A stretch of 64,000 bases of DNA from Lysinibacillus_B sp050613145 (GTDB lineage Bacteria > Bacillota > Bacilli > Bacillales_A > Planococcaceae), in NCBI RefSeq assembly GCF_050613145.1, contig NZ_CP192507.1, positions 1,674,001-1,738,000 on the forward strand, written 5' to 3'. A model generated the notes under the pieces. The model did not search any database and was not told the origin of the DNA. It worked only from the letters and a program-made list of their open reading frames with translations. The translations under genes and the position numbers were made by a program. Positions 18,183-26,829 of this stretch are shown here, one piece after another (the stretch's first letter is position 1; every line of letters starts with the position of its first letter).

Positions 18183-18226
18183 GCAGGCTAAAGCGTACAT
18201 GTGCGGATTTAGCCTGCTTTTTTATT
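18183..18226 (+). terminator. Leader terminator (attenuator) of the ABC-F gene
   Basis: GCAGGCTAAA (18183-18192) and TTTAGCCTGC (18208-18217) are perfect complements, followed by TTTTTTATT. It lies inside the leader, 136 nt before the ABC-F start, so basal transcripts should end here. Confidence 0.85.
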
Positions 18227-18266
18227 GCCAAAATGGATTGACAATAAAAATAGGAGATGAATCTGC

Positions 18267-18287
18267 ATGTATTTATTGTTCATGTAA
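18267..18287 (+). CDS. Six-residue leader peptide (uORF2) of the ABC-F gene
   Basis: ATG TAT TTA TTG TTC ATG TAA encodes MYLLFM. AGGAG at 18252-18256 gives a 10-nt spacing. An alternative frame from 18257 would encode 14 residues but its ATG touches the SD. The stop falls three nt before a hairpin, as in erm-type translational attenuators. Confidence 0.5.
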   Translation: MYLLFM

Positions 18288-18289
18288 GC

Positions 18290-18345
18290 CGATACGAGTA
18301 ACCCCAATTACTCGTATCGATATCACTATCGGTACGAAATCAACT
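18290..18345 (+). promoter_or_regulatory. Mutually exclusive hairpins before the ABC-F start
   Basis: Segment 1 GATACGAGTAA pairs perfectly with segment 2 TTACTCGTATC (18291-18318). Segment 2 can instead pair with segment 3 (CGTATCGATA with TATCGGTACG, one wobble), and CGAAA can pair with TTTCG right before the SD GGAGG at 18349. This layout suits translation attenuation controlled by ribosome stalling on uORF2. Confidence 0.6.
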
Positions 18346-18361
18346 TTCGGAGGTAGTGAAA

Positions 18362-19807
18362 ATGGAACAAATTCAATTTGAACTTAATCAAGTGACAGTA
18401 CAGTTTTTAGATAAAGAGATTGTAGCGATACCACATTTAATGGTGCATCAGTTTGACCGAATTGGCATTGTTGGTGAAAACGGTGCGGGTAAAAGTACGT
18501 TACTTAAATTGTTAGCTGGGAAAATAAAGCCAACAACAGGGCAGGTGAAGTACTTTACGGACTTTGACTATATGGACCAAACAAGTGCCGAAATAAATGA
18601 TATTACGGATTTTGCACTAAAAGGAAAATTACATTTGCCAGATCATGCTGCGTATTTGAGTGGTGGAGAGCAAACGAAATGGAAGCTAGCTAATGTATTT
18701 TCTAGCTACTCCCCTTGTTATTTATTAGACGAGCCAACTTCCCATTTAGATTGTGAGGGTATTGATTTTCTAATAGAAGAGCTAGGCTATTACTATGGTA
18801 CACTCATTATTGTGAGTCATGACCGTCTACTTTTAGATGCTTTAGTTGAAACGATTTGGGAAGTACGTGATGGGCAGGTAACTGCTTATACGGGGAACTA
18901 TTCGGATTATAAAGCACAAAAAGAGCTCGAACGACTGCAACAAATACAAGCACATGAGGCGTTTGTAAAAGAGAAAAAGCGGCTTGAAATGGCTGCTGAA
19001 GAAAAAAAGAAGCGCGCAGAAAAAATGTTGAAGACAAAGAGTAGAGAGACGAAGGCGAAAGCAAATCGTATGTTTGAAACGAAATCAAAGGCATCCGGTC
19101 AAAAAGCCCTTCATCGTGCGGCGAAAGCACTAGAAGAGCGAGCAAGTAAGCTAGAGAACGTAGACAATGTACAAGAACAAAAAAACTTTTATTTCACACA
19201 TCGAGCGATTGCAGAATTACACAATAAGGTGCCGATTTTAGCTAATGACTTTTCCCTTCAAGTAGGGGAGCGACTATTGTTGAACCAAGTTTCTTTCCAA
19301 GTAAGAAAAGGAAGTAAAATCGGGATTGTTGGTAAGAACGGTGTAGGTAAAAGTACGTTGCTACGAGCGATTGCACAAGGCTTTGAAGGTATTGACATTT
19401 CACCTAAAGTAAAAATTGGCTACTTTCAGCAAATGAACTATCAGTTTAACTCGCATAAAATGGTTATTGATTTTGTAAAGGAACAATCGACATATGATGA
19501 AGGGCATTTACGAAAAATATTAGCTGCAATGCATTTTATCGATACCGATTTAGTAAAGTCTGTTCGTTATTTAAGCGGTGGTGAAGCGATGCGCCTTCAA
19601 TTGTCCTTGTTGTTTATCGGCGATTATAATGTGCTATTGCTGGATGAGCCGACAAACTTTTTAGATATTTCTTTAATCGAAGCACTTGAATCATTTGTTA
19701 GAGGGTATCAAGGGGTTATAATCATCGTTTCACACGACGAAGCTTTTCTTTCTGCAACTGTACAACAACGATGGGTACTTGAAAAACAACGTTTGATTCA
19801 ACAATAA
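18362..19807 (+). CDS. ABC-F ribosomal protection protein (Msr-like antibiotic resistance)
   Basis: ABC-F resistance proteins bind the ribosomal E site and dislodge antibiotics. ATG 18362 is chosen for its 8-nt spacing from GGAGG. Two ATPase domains without membrane segments: Walker A GENGAGKST and GKNGVGKST, signatures LSGGEQ and LSGGE, Walker B LLDEPTSHLD and LLDEPTNFLD. The linker (about residues 180-275) is Lys/Glu-rich and of ARE length. 481 residues and the LIIVSHDR context recall staphylococcal Msr(A). The attenuator leader strengthens the resistance role. The drug spectrum is not predictable. Confidence 0.9.
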   Translation: MEQIQFELNQVTVQFLDKEIVAIPHLMVHQFDRIGIVGENGAGKSTLLKLLAGKIKPTTGQVKYFTDFDYMDQTSAEINDITDFALKGKLHLPDHAAYLSGGEQTKWKLANVFSSYSPCYLLDEPTSHLDCEGIDFLIEELGYYYGTLIIVSHDRLLLDALVETIWEVRDGQVTAYTGNYSDYKAQKELERLQQIQAHEAFVKEKKRLEMAAEEKKKRAEKMLKTKSRETKAKANRMFETKSKASGQKALHRAAKALEERASKLENVDNVQEQKNFYFTHRAIAELHNKVPILANDFSLQVGERLLLNQVSFQVRKGSKIGIVGKNGVGKSTLLRAIAQGFEGIDISPKVKIGYFQQMNYQFNSHKMVIDFVKEQSTYDEGHLRKILAAMHFIDTDLVKSVRYLSGGEAMRLQLSLLFIGDYNVLLLDEPTNFLDISLIEALESFVRGYQGVIIIVSHDEAFLSATVQQRWVLEKQRLIQQ

Positions 19808-19812
19808 AATAA

Positions 19813-19864
19813 AAAGAAGCTGTTTCAGAAAGGAGTAAATGACTCATTCGGGAACAGCTTTTTA
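19813..19864. terminator. Bidirectional terminator between convergent genes
   Basis: AAGCTGTTTC (19817-19826) pairs with GGAACAGCTT (19851-19860) and inner GAGT/ACTC bases pair too. T runs flank both sides (TTTTT after, AAAAA before), so it can stop both the ABC-F and the metal-receptor transcripts. Confidence 0.8.
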
Positions 19865-19885
19865 GCGGATAAAAATTCTTTTGTT

Positions 19886-20656
19886 TTACTGCCAAAACTG
19901 TTTCAAATAAGGAGCAGCTTCTTTCATTTTTGCCCCGTACCAAAACATTTCACCATCGATGATTTGGATAGTAGTATTTGGCAAATGAAGCGCCAATTCC
20001 TCAATATGTTTTTGCGCGAACGGAAATGGCTCTGTCGATAAAAATAGGTAATCTAGTTGGGCATTTTTTAAGGCTTCAATATCGACGACAGGGTACCGTC
20101 CTTCAGAAGCTGTAAATGGGTTTTCAAAGCCAACCGTTTCCAACATATCATTAATATAAGTAGTAGCACCAACAACCATATATGGTTTACGCCACATCAT
20201 ATATGCTGCTCTTCCGGATTTTCTTGGAAGTGCTTTCAATGCTACGTCAATTTGAAGGACCAACTCTTTACTTTTTTCTACTCGATTCACTAATTGGCCA
20301 GCATCTTCAATCATCCGCTGTGCTTCTGAGATCGATTCCACCTGAAAAACATAAACAGGGAAATGATTTTCGAGCATGTCCACCATTTCTTTTGTATTTT
20401 CTTCTTTCTCCATAATAATTAAATCTGGTTGTAATGATTGAATCGTAGCTAAATCGACTTGCTTTGTGCCGCCTACTGTTTGGACATGGGCTACTTGTTG
20501 TTCTGGGAATATACAATACTTTGTACGCCCAACAATTTCTTGCTGCAAGCTTAGATGAAATAATGTTTCTGTAATAGCAGGGCAAAGAGAAATAATTCGT
20601 TTTGGTGGAAATGCATACGTCACGCTTCTGCCTAAATGGTCTACTACCTGTTTCAC
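19886..20656 (-). CDS. Helical-backbone metal receptor (BtuF-like), cytoplasmic form
   Basis: It belongs to the fold that binds cobalamin or metal chelates in ABC uptake (Peripla_BP_2 type). 256 residues with RIISLCPAITETLFHLSL near the start and VGRTKYC near residue 43. There is no signal peptide or lipobox, and no permease gene is nearby, so it is unlikely to be a standard transport receptor; similar unexported proteins occur in Bacillales with unknown roles. The ATG follows AAGGAGGGA. It lies 12 nt behind the NRDE gene in one operon. Confidence 0.8.
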   Translation of the reverse strand: MKQVVDHLGRSVTYAFPPKRIISLCPAITETLFHLSLQQEIVGRTKYCIFPEQQVAHVQTVGGTKQVDLATIQSLQPDLIIMEKEENTKEMVDMLENHFPVYVFQVESISEAQRMIEDAGQLVNRVEKSKELVLQIDVALKALPRKSGRAAYMMWRKPYMVVGATTYINDMLETVGFENPFTASEGRYPVVDIEALKNAQLDYLFLSTEPFPFAQKHIEELALHLPNTTIQIIDGEMFWYGAKMKEAAPYLKQFWQ

Positions 20657-20668
20657 ATGAATCCCTCC

Positions 20669-21436
20669 TTATAGTTCCTTTTCAATAGGAAATTGAAATT
20701 GTTTGCTTGCATGATATTCTCCCTGTTCAAATGTGCGTTCTGTAAAGTGCCATGCGGTTTTATCTAATCGGACAACGGTTGAGCAGCGTGTACCATAGCC
20801 TTCAAATTGAATGAAAATCGGTGATAATTTTCTTTCGAGTTCAAGGGGTACACCCGTTGACGGTAATGCCTCATCTGACGCTTGCTGTTTGTTTGTTAAA
20901 ATGTGAAATAAATCATCGTCGGAACAAGCGTCATTCATTAGTACTTTTGTGAAATGATCTTTTAACAATTCGACTTTGGGCCAAGGGGTATTGAGTGTCG
21001 CATTTGATACACAATGAATCCCAGGCTGCACTTCTGTCACTTCATCCATCATATTGTTGTAGTGAAACAGCTTATCTCCATCATAAAGCAGTACATTAAA
21101 TGGTCCATACAAATCCCGTTTTACTTGTAAGTTTAGTGCAAATTGTTCGGCCCTTTCATTGCTATTTAAAAAATCAGTGGCGATTTGCCCTCGCGAATAA
21201 GTGCCTTTGTCCGCAAGCAGGGGATTTCGATAATTGGTAATCGCAACAAAGCGTCCCGACTTACTAACTCCTAACCATGTCCCACCTTTTTCGCCGTCCC
21301 GTCCGGCTAAAATGTGCGGTGCATTTTCCCAAATATGCGCGGTTTTCGTTTCACGTATGTAAAACTCATCTCGATTTGCTGTAATGATAATCGGGAAGTC
21401 TGGGTGCGTCTTATAACTAAAAGCGATAATACACAT
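20669..21436 (-). CDS. NRDE (TANGO2-like) family protein
   Basis: 255 residues. The family hallmark ANRDE is at about residues 19-24, with an N-terminal Cys at position 2 (MCIIAF), then GRDGEKGGTWLGVSKSG and TNYRNP. N-terminal Cys/NRDE proteins have the Ntn-hydrolase layout; eukaryotic TANGO2 is linked to lipid and heme handling. The bacterial role is unsettled. It is the first gene of a two-gene minus-strand operon. Confidence 0.88.
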   Translation of the reverse strand: MCIIAFSYKTHPDFPIIITANRDEFYIRETKTAHIWENAPHILAGRDGEKGGTWLGVSKSGRFVAITNYRNPLLADKGTYSRGQIATDFLNSNERAEQFALNLQVKRDLYGPFNVLLYDGDKLFHYNNMMDEVTEVQPGIHCVSNATLNTPWPKVELLKDHFTKVLMNDACSDDDLFHILTNKQQASDEALPSTGVPLELERKLSPIFIQFEGYGTRCSTVVRLDKTAWHFTERTFEQGEYHASKQFQFPIEKEL

Positions 21437-21719
21437 GTTTTCACGCCCTTTCTATCATTACTATTACGGATTCCCATACATTTGTAAACCCTCTTCTTTT
21501 CTTCTATACGTGCCGCTAAAAATAAAAAGATTATTTTCAACTTTTTCACGCCGTCATCCGTCTAACTTATATAGACAATAAAAATACTGAAAAAGGAAGG
21601 AGCCTTTAGGAAATGAAGCATTAAACGCTATCAATCGGATCGTTAAGGTGGCGTATTTAAACATGGAGCTATAACTATCTAATAGAAGAACAACACAAAC
21701 TAGTGAAAGGTGTAAGGAA

Positions 21720-23153
21720 ATGAGGGTTATTAAGCGAATTAAATGGGCAGGGTGGGTAGCACTTATTTTATTTTCAGCCGTAACATTAGGTGCTATTTAC
21801 CATTTGGTAAGTCCTGAAATAGAAGCTTCTAGCGGTACTAATCAGATAACTGAGAAAGAAGAAAAAAGGCAAGATTTTAGCGAGGATGCTAGTTTAAATG
21901 TAAGGACAGAAACAAAAGAGACGAATACATATACAATGTCGATCAGTATGCCGACATTAAAAAGTAAAAGCCTAGATACCCCTATAAAAGAATGGATTGA
22001 GCAGCAAAAAAGTGTATTTATAGAAGAAGTAGAACGTAACAATGCCGTTTTAAGTGCAGACAATTTAGCGTATTTAACTATTGACTTAAAGGTAGAAACA
22101 GCGGGTGAATTATATAGTTTGTTATTCACCTCTTATCAATATGTTGGAAAAGGGCAGCCGACACAAGTTTTCAAAACGTTTACGGTAAATATGAGGACAG
22201 GGGAAAGCGTCCAACTACATGATATCATCCATTTAAATGATCAAACTTCAGGAACAATCCGTACATTAATAAAAGATCAATTAATGGGGCGGGAAGAGTG
22301 GAAAGACTATGTAAGAGAAGATGTATTAAATGAAAAGTTAAGCGATCTTGATGATTTAAAATGGTCGGTGAATAAACAAGCACTGGACATTTTCTTTGAT
22401 CAATATGAAGTGGCGGCCGGCAGTGTAGGTGGAATAGAAATGAAAATCCCGCTTGAGGCATTACGTTCATATTTAAACCCTACTCTATTAAATAATGCGC
22501 AATTAGAACACATGACAAGTATAGAAAAATCACAATTAGATCCCAATGGAAAATATATTGCGCTGACCTTTGATGATGGACCAAGCCCAAAAGTGACGCC
22601 GCGGATTTTGCAAACGTTAAAGCAACACGGTGCAAAAGCAACCTTCTTTATGCTAGGTAAGCAAGTAGAAACATATCCACAGATTGCGGCACAAGTAGCA
22701 AATGATGGTCACGAAATTGCGAATCATTCATATGGCCATCCAAAGTTAACAAAAATGACAAGCCAAGAAATGATAAAGGAAATGAGCGAAGCGAATACAA
22801 AAATTGAAATGGCTACAGGCATTGAACCGGTATTATTTCGCCCACCTTATGGAGCTTATAATAGTGATGTTGTCCACTATGCTAAGATGAATGACTATTC
22901 TATGATTCTGTGGTCTGTCGACTCACTAGATTGGAAAAGTCGTAATTCAGCCGCTATCAATGATATCGTTACAAACAATGTTACAAATGGTTCCATCGTC
23001 TTAATGCATGACATTCATGCGTCCACAGCTGAAGCGTTACCCGAATTGCTAGTAAAATTAAAAGCAGAAGGTTACCAGTTTGTAACTGTATCTGAACTGC
23101 TCATGTTACAAAATGAAAACGGCGCGGGCCCACATTTTGGGCATGTTTCCTAA
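21720..23153 (+). CDS. Membrane-anchored peptidoglycan deacetylase, PdaC-like
   Basis: 477 residues. One N-terminal helix (about residues 12-30) anchors it outside. Residues 75-255 form a DUF3298/DUF4163-like domain. The NodB deacetylase domain follows: TFDDGPSPK with the catalytic Asp pair, HEIANHSYGHPKL with the metal histidines, RPPYG, and LMHDIH near the end. The order matches Bacillus PdaC, which deacetylates N-acetylmuramic acid and lowers lysozyme sensitivity. ATG 21720 has a modest SD (AAGG). It is divergent from the NRDE operon across 283 nt. Confidence 0.9.
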   Translation: MRVIKRIKWAGWVALILFSAVTLGAIYHLVSPEIEASSGTNQITEKEEKRQDFSEDASLNVRTETKETNTYTMSISMPTLKSKSLDTPIKEWIEQQKSVFIEEVERNNAVLSADNLAYLTIDLKVETAGELYSLLFTSYQYVGKGQPTQVFKTFTVNMRTGESVQLHDIIHLNDQTSGTIRTLIKDQLMGREEWKDYVREDVLNEKLSDLDDLKWSVNKQALDIFFDQYEVAAGSVGGIEMKIPLEALRSYLNPTLLNNAQLEHMTSIEKSQLDPNGKYIALTFDDGPSPKVTPRILQTLKQHGAKATFFMLGKQVETYPQIAAQVANDGHEIANHSYGHPKLTKMTSQEMIKEMSEANTKIEMATGIEPVLFRPPYGAYNSDVVHYAKMNDYSMILWSVDSLDWKSRNSAAINDIVTNNVTNGSIVLMHDIHASTAEALPELLVKLKAEGYQFVTVSELLMLQNENGAGPHFGHVS

Positions 23154-23249
23154 GTGTATTTCAAATTACTTTGAATCCTTTGCGAAGACAGGTTCTTCGT
23201 AGAGGATTTTTTTGTTTGCTAATAATGTGTGTAAGCTATTTTAAAATAA

Positions 23250-23462
23250 TCATTGAATATGACAAGGTGGAAACCCGTTCACATCTTGAATCATATGAAA
23301 GTCATATTGTTTTAGGGCGAATTGGCTTTGATATAAGTACTCGAGTACAAGCAGCTTTCCATTTGAAACGCCGCACAAAATTCCGGAAGTTCCTTGCCCG
23401 TTAGACAGAGATACGCCGACAGGTTGACCTATTAAGTAGCCAATTTTATATTGCCATGGCAT
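23250..23462 (-). CDS. Small unknown protein (70 residues)
   Basis: ATG 23462 is set by AAAGGAG with good spacing; the longer frame to 23516 has none. The protein is compact, Gly-rich and hydrophobic (PWQYKIGYLIGQPVGVS, NGQGTSGILCG) and ends FPPC, close to its C terminus. The composition recalls small spore-coat or surface-associated proteins of Bacillales, but I do not recognise the family. Confidence 0.6.
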   Translation of the reverse strand: MPWQYKIGYLIGQPVGVSLSNGQGTSGILCGVSNGKLLVLEYLYQSQFALKQYDFHMIQDVNGFPPCHIQ

Positions 23463-23759
23463 AAGAGATACTCCTTTCAGTATATGACATGTTTTAATAG
23501 AAAGGTAATGGAGCAATGTATATAAATCATCTTAAAGCTGTCGACAGTAAACGGTCAAAAAGCTGCGGTATCTGGTCAAAACCATCCGGCATGAGCAAAA
23601 TTCTACAGTGAACCGTTAAAAACATTTATTTTTAGCCGAAATGCAAGTAAATGAGACGATAACCTATGCAACATAGAGGTTGATTTTTAAAGTCAATCAT
23701 TATGCTGGAACATTAACATGCACATATGTAGCTTAAACAAATATTATGCATTTGGACAA
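23463..23759. other. Gene-free stretch
   Basis: Nothing convincing is visible: no ORF with an SD, no terminator other than the hairpin that begins at 23769. The divergent/downstream context is a small minus-strand gene on each side, so it must hold the promoter of the 70-residue gene. Confidence 0.5.
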
Positions 23760-23796
23760 AAAATGAGCGGAGAGTGTAACTATGGCACACTCTCCA
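23760..23796 (-). terminator. Terminator of the ferritin-like gene
   Basis: GGAGAGTGT and ACACTCTCC form a perfect 9-bp stem (23769-23795). On the minus strand it is followed after a few bases by a T run (ATTTTTTG). Confidence 0.7.
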
Positions 23797-23800
23797 ATCA

Positions 23801-24223
23801 TTAAGAATGAGTCATAAAAAATAAAAACCAAACGGCGTGGTTTTGTTCATCTGCGGCATTTGAGCGAAACTGTTCACTAATATATGTGATATGACACTGC
23901 CTAGCTACTCGGTGATAAAAATCTACAGCTTCTTGTTCGTCTTTAAATGCAGCAAGAACACCACTTTTAAAATCAGTAGGTAATGCTTCAGTTATTTGTG
24001 GAGATGGTGAATGTCCTGTAAGGCTAGTATAGATAGTAGCAAAACCATGATAGTGACGTATTTCATCTTGTCTAATTTCCAGAATGCGCTTTTGAATTTC
24101 AGGGGTTGGGGCAAGTTTAGCGAGCTGTTCATAAAAATGTATAGCCGTATACTCCCCATTAAGAGCTTTCGTAAGATTACCAATGATAGGGTTCGTTGAA
24201 GACGGTTGACAATTATATTGCAA
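23801..24223 (-). CDS. Ferritin-like domain protein (rubrerythrin type)
   Basis: 140 residues forming an expected four-helix bundle. Iron-ligand-like residues are in GEYTAIHFYEQL, RQDEIRHYHGF, KDEQEAVDFYHRV and ADEQNHAVWF: the spaced E..H/ExxH pattern of rubrerythrin-like domains (compare Bacillus YhjR). A role in iron or peroxide handling or in sporulation is likely but not shown. The TTG start at 24223 is set by AAAGGAG. Confidence 0.82.
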   Translation of the reverse strand: MQYNCQPSSTNPIIGNLTKALNGEYTAIHFYEQLAKLAPTPEIQKRILEIRQDEIRHYHGFATIYTSLTGHSPSPQITEALPTDFKSGVLAAFKDEQEAVDFYHRVARQCHITYISEQFRSNAADEQNHAVWFLFFMTHS

Positions 24224-24404
24224 ATTCGCACTCCTTTTTAGTCAGTATATTACATTTGCGAAATAACGTAACATGTCCTGAAAAATCGAAATTCAAGATG
24301 TATCACACCTACATTCAGCCTCTAAAAAATGACTGTCCCCCAAGTTAATCTTAGAAATTAAGCTACTCACCTGTTTCAAGCAGACTAGTTGTAGGGCAAA
24401 ACAA

Positions 24405-24620
24405 TGATTAATGGTATTGCACAAGAAGGGGATAAAGTAGTCGTGGCATCAAGAAATAGGAGATCATTAAGTGCAGAAGGGAATGTCATTCTTTTTCATG
24501 ATGGCGGCGGAAACCGCGAAGGCATTAGAAGCTATTTTACCCGAACTACAAAAGCAAGGGTATAAATTTGTCACGATTTCGGAGCTACTCGAAGTACAAA
24601 AATCCACAATGCAAAAATAA
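24405..24620 (+). pseudogene. 3' remnant of a polysaccharide deacetylase gene
   Basis: The frame reading NVILFHDGGGNRE (typical NodB C-terminal motif) is followed, in another frame, by LEAILPELQKQGYKFVT and ISELLEVQKS, the usual end of such enzymes. The catalytic core is absent and there is a frameshift near 24517. It is a dead fragment; the intact paralogue is at 21720. Confidence 0.75.
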
Positions 24621-24649
24621 AAAGCCGCAGCATCTTTAAACGCTGCGGC
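24619..24649 (-). terminator. Terminator of the DUF421 gene
   Basis: GCCGCAGC and GCTGCGGC form a perfect 8-bp stem (24624-24649) followed on the minus strand by TTTTTA. Confidence 0.8.
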
Positions 24650-24668
24650 AACTTGAAGCTAGTTAGAC

Positions 24669-25355
24669 TTAATCCATTTTCTGAATAAACAATTGACCGT
24701 TAGATTGAATTTCCGCGTAAAACACCTCTTCAATAGACTGTACATCCGCTTTTGTCAATTGTTCCTGCAACCAAGCTTTACTCATGCCCGTTTCCAATAA
24801 ATTTCTTTCTAATAGTTTCCCATCTGTGATTACCTCAATCGGTATAAATGGGGGAGGGGAAGGGGAGATGTTTAAATCGCTTTTTTGTGTTTCTTGAAAT
24901 TCGGGTTTTTTTAGAATGCTAAGGGAACCATTTGGCTCTAAAATGGCATAATCAATTTCAGTAATAGAGAAAATTTGATGTTGTCTTATCATCATCGTTA
25001 AGTCATCGAGATTAATTTTAGTTGCGGACAAAGCTTTTCGATCGATTTCTCCTTTTTTTATAACAATCGTCGGTTGTCCATCTAGGATTGTCCGTACTTT
25101 TCCTGATTTAAGACTAATATAACTAATAAAGGTAGCGAGTGCACACCAAATCACAAGGCTTGTTAATTCTTTTGTATAAGTGCTTGTATCCATAATAACC
25201 ATATTGGCTGCAATGGAGCCAATTGTAATGCCTGTTATGTAGTTGAAAAATGTTAGATGACTCAGTTGCTTTTTTCCTAAAAGTCTCGTAAATGCAAGCA
25301 AAACAAAAAACGTAATGACCGTCTCGATAATTACTTGTAAATAACTTGTATTCAT
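24669..25355 (-). CDS. DUF421 membrane protein (YetF/YdfR family)
   Basis: 228 residues: three membrane helices in the first 85 residues (TVITFFVLLAFTRLLGKKQ, then ITGITIGSIAAN), then a cytoplasmic YetF-type domain with LDGQPTIVIKKGEID and NLDDLTMMIRQH. YetF-family proteins are found in spore-formers and some take part in spore lipid/germination traits; the exact role of this one is unknown. The ATG at 25355 follows GAGTGGGG. It is monocistronic. Confidence 0.9.
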   Translation of the reverse strand: MNTSYLQVIIETVITFFVLLAFTRLLGKKQLSHLTFFNYITGITIGSIAANMVIMDTSTYTKELTSLVIWCALATFISYISLKSGKVRTILDGQPTIVIKKGEIDRKALSATKINLDDLTMMIRQHQIFSITEIDYAILEPNGSLSILKKPEFQETQKSDLNISPSPPPFIPIEVITDGKLLERNLLETGMSKAWLQEQLTKADVQSIEEVFYAEIQSNGQLFIQKMD

Positions 25356-25460
25356 TTCCCCACTCCTATCTCATTCGTAGAGTATCCAAAATGTACAAAA
25401 TAATACATTCATAGCAATAGAAAACGGTGAAGATCGAAACTTGGTGCAAGTAGGGGAACT

Positions 25461-25679
25461 TTGAAATATAAGGTTTTTGTCCCGTATTCAACAAAGGAGA
25501 AGAAATTATATAAACACTTTTTAATGATTCAACATAACAATCCACTTCAAAAATCACCCTACATCTTGCTAACGAATCGTCCAATTTGCTTGCATTTTGG
25601 CGAAAAAATGATCCGTTTTCATTCAAAATGGAGCGCTCTACGAATAGCTGATATATTAAAAAAAAGAGAAATTTACTAA
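25461..25679 (+). CDS. Possible small unknown protein
   Basis: A TTG start behind AGGGGAAC opens a 72-residue frame, basic and protein-like (FGEKMIRFHSKWSALRIADI). Homologues are not recalled and the surroundings are decayed, so it may itself be a relic. An overlapping opposite-strand frame looks less natural. Confidence 0.35.
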   Translation: MKYKVFVPYSTKEKKLYKHFLMIQHNNPLQKSPYILLTNRPICLHFGEKMIRFHSKWSALRIADILKKREIY

Positions 25680-26412
25680 AAAGGGAGCTAGCGCGGAGGA
25701 AGAAAAAAGCGCCTTTATGGATGGGAAATGAAGATAATCAGGCTTTTTTTTGAAAAATGTGTCGTGCTTCAAAATGACCGATTTGTGCCTTTGTGAGGTG
25801 GTTAACTATGAAAAATAATAAGTAACTCTCTATCGTGATAAAAATAAATAGAGACGTGCGATTTTTTTATAAAAAGAATGACATGTCCACTTTAAAAATC
25901 GACCAAAGCGCCATTTGTCGATTTTGATATACAACTTAACTGAGGATAAGTGCCATTTAGGTGAATAGGCCCGATTTAACACTTATTTTAAATTAAGTTG
26001 TATATGGATTTCACTATCTAGCACAATCAGGGCATTAAAAATAATTCATTTTAATAACGGCAGTAAAAAAATCCACTCTCGCTAGTAAAGCTACGGATGC
26101 AAAATGTCAGTATATGAGCCAGCTATTTTAAATAGTGTTCTCTTTTTAGAAATGCAATATAGCGATGCATATGTTTCCATCGTAATTAGAGCGTACATAT
26201 ATCGGACCGATGTAGACGAATAGAAAATGTATTAAAATACGTTGCCATTCGTAATGAACAAACTTCACTAGTTTCAGAAGCTGCAGTATATATAGTGATT
26301 GACGTTGAACAAGAATGCCAAAAGGTTTTGGTGAAGTTGGGGCGGTTATGGGCTATGTTATCACGGTAAGAGGTAATGAGTGTTTGAAACATTATGCGGA
26401 GGAAGGTGGAAT
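25680..26412. other. Decayed intergenic region
   Basis: No intact gene is visible. It holds a 79-nt inverted-repeat unit (25927-26005) and frameshifted coding relics from 26105 to 26455. The rest shows stops in all frames. Confidence 0.5.
25927..26005. repeat. Inverted-repeat unit, possible MITE or large hairpin
   Basis: ATATACAACTTAA (25927-25939) and TTAAGTTGTATAT (25993-26005) are perfect 13-nt complements at the ends of a 79-nt unit. Inner ATAAGTG and CACTTAT are complementary as well. There is no T run after it, so a terminator role is unlikely. Confidence 0.5.
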
Positions 26413-26455
26413 AGAAAATTTGGGAGTAGTTTTACAAATAACCACTCCCAAACTT
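26105..26455 (+). pseudogene. Frameshifted gene relic of unknown family
   Basis: Three frames in turn read like protein: ILNSVLFLEMQYSDAYVS, then RIENVLKYVAIRNEQTSLV with AAVYIVIDVEQECQKVLV, then VMGYVITVRGNECLKHYAEE. No start with an SD. The likely explanation is one gene broken by at least two frameshifts. The family was not recognised. Confidence 0.4.
26413..26454 (-). terminator. Terminator of the small membrane-protein gene
   Basis: TTTGGGAGT (26419-26427) and ACTCCCAAA (26444-26452) pair perfectly; on the minus strand TTTTCT follows. Confidence 0.65.
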
Positions 26456-26473
26456 TAAAAAATAATGATGCTA

Positions 26474-26668
26474 TTAACTTTCACTAGCTATTTTTTCAGG
26501 AAACAGTTTCCCGAGCAAAGCAACTGTAGAGGCACTTAAACAAACAATAATGAATCCAGTAAGTAGATTTGTAGTGTTTAAGCCGTAATGAGCGAATGCT
26601 GATGAAAAAATGTAACTAATCACAAAACCGAGAAGAACTATGAAAAGTATATTTGTATTTTTACCCAC
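26474..26668 (-). CDS. Small membrane protein with two helices
   Basis: 64 residues, GTG start at 26668 with AGGTG nine nt upstream. Two hydrophobic helices (NILFIVLLGFVISYIFSSAF and LLTGFIIVCLSASTVALL) joined by a short polar loop, with a charged tail (FPEKIASES). Probably an inner-membrane hairpin. The family was not recognised. Confidence 0.6.
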   Translation of the reverse strand: MGKNTNILFIVLLGFVISYIFSSAFAHYGLNTTNLLTGFIIVCLSASTVALLGKLFPEKIASES

Positions 26669-26797
26669 TAGTTATTTCACCTCACTTTCTAATTAGGGGA
26701 TACGTTTGAAAGGGAGTAATGGTTAAAATATTTTCCATATATAACAAAATTTTTTATTATATAGTGCGGGAAAGCGGTGGAAACAAATTGTAGAGGA

Positions 26798-26824
26798 AGA
26801 GCTTCACGACTATTGGTGAAGCTC
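26798..26824 (-). terminator. Hairpin after the ABM-domain gene
   Basis: GAGCTTCAC and GTGAAGCTC form a perfect 9-bp stem around an 8-nt loop just beyond the stop at 26830. The T run on the minus strand is weak (TTCCTCT), so it may act in 3'-end protection instead of strict termination. Confidence 0.5.
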
Positions 26825-26829
26825 AATAA

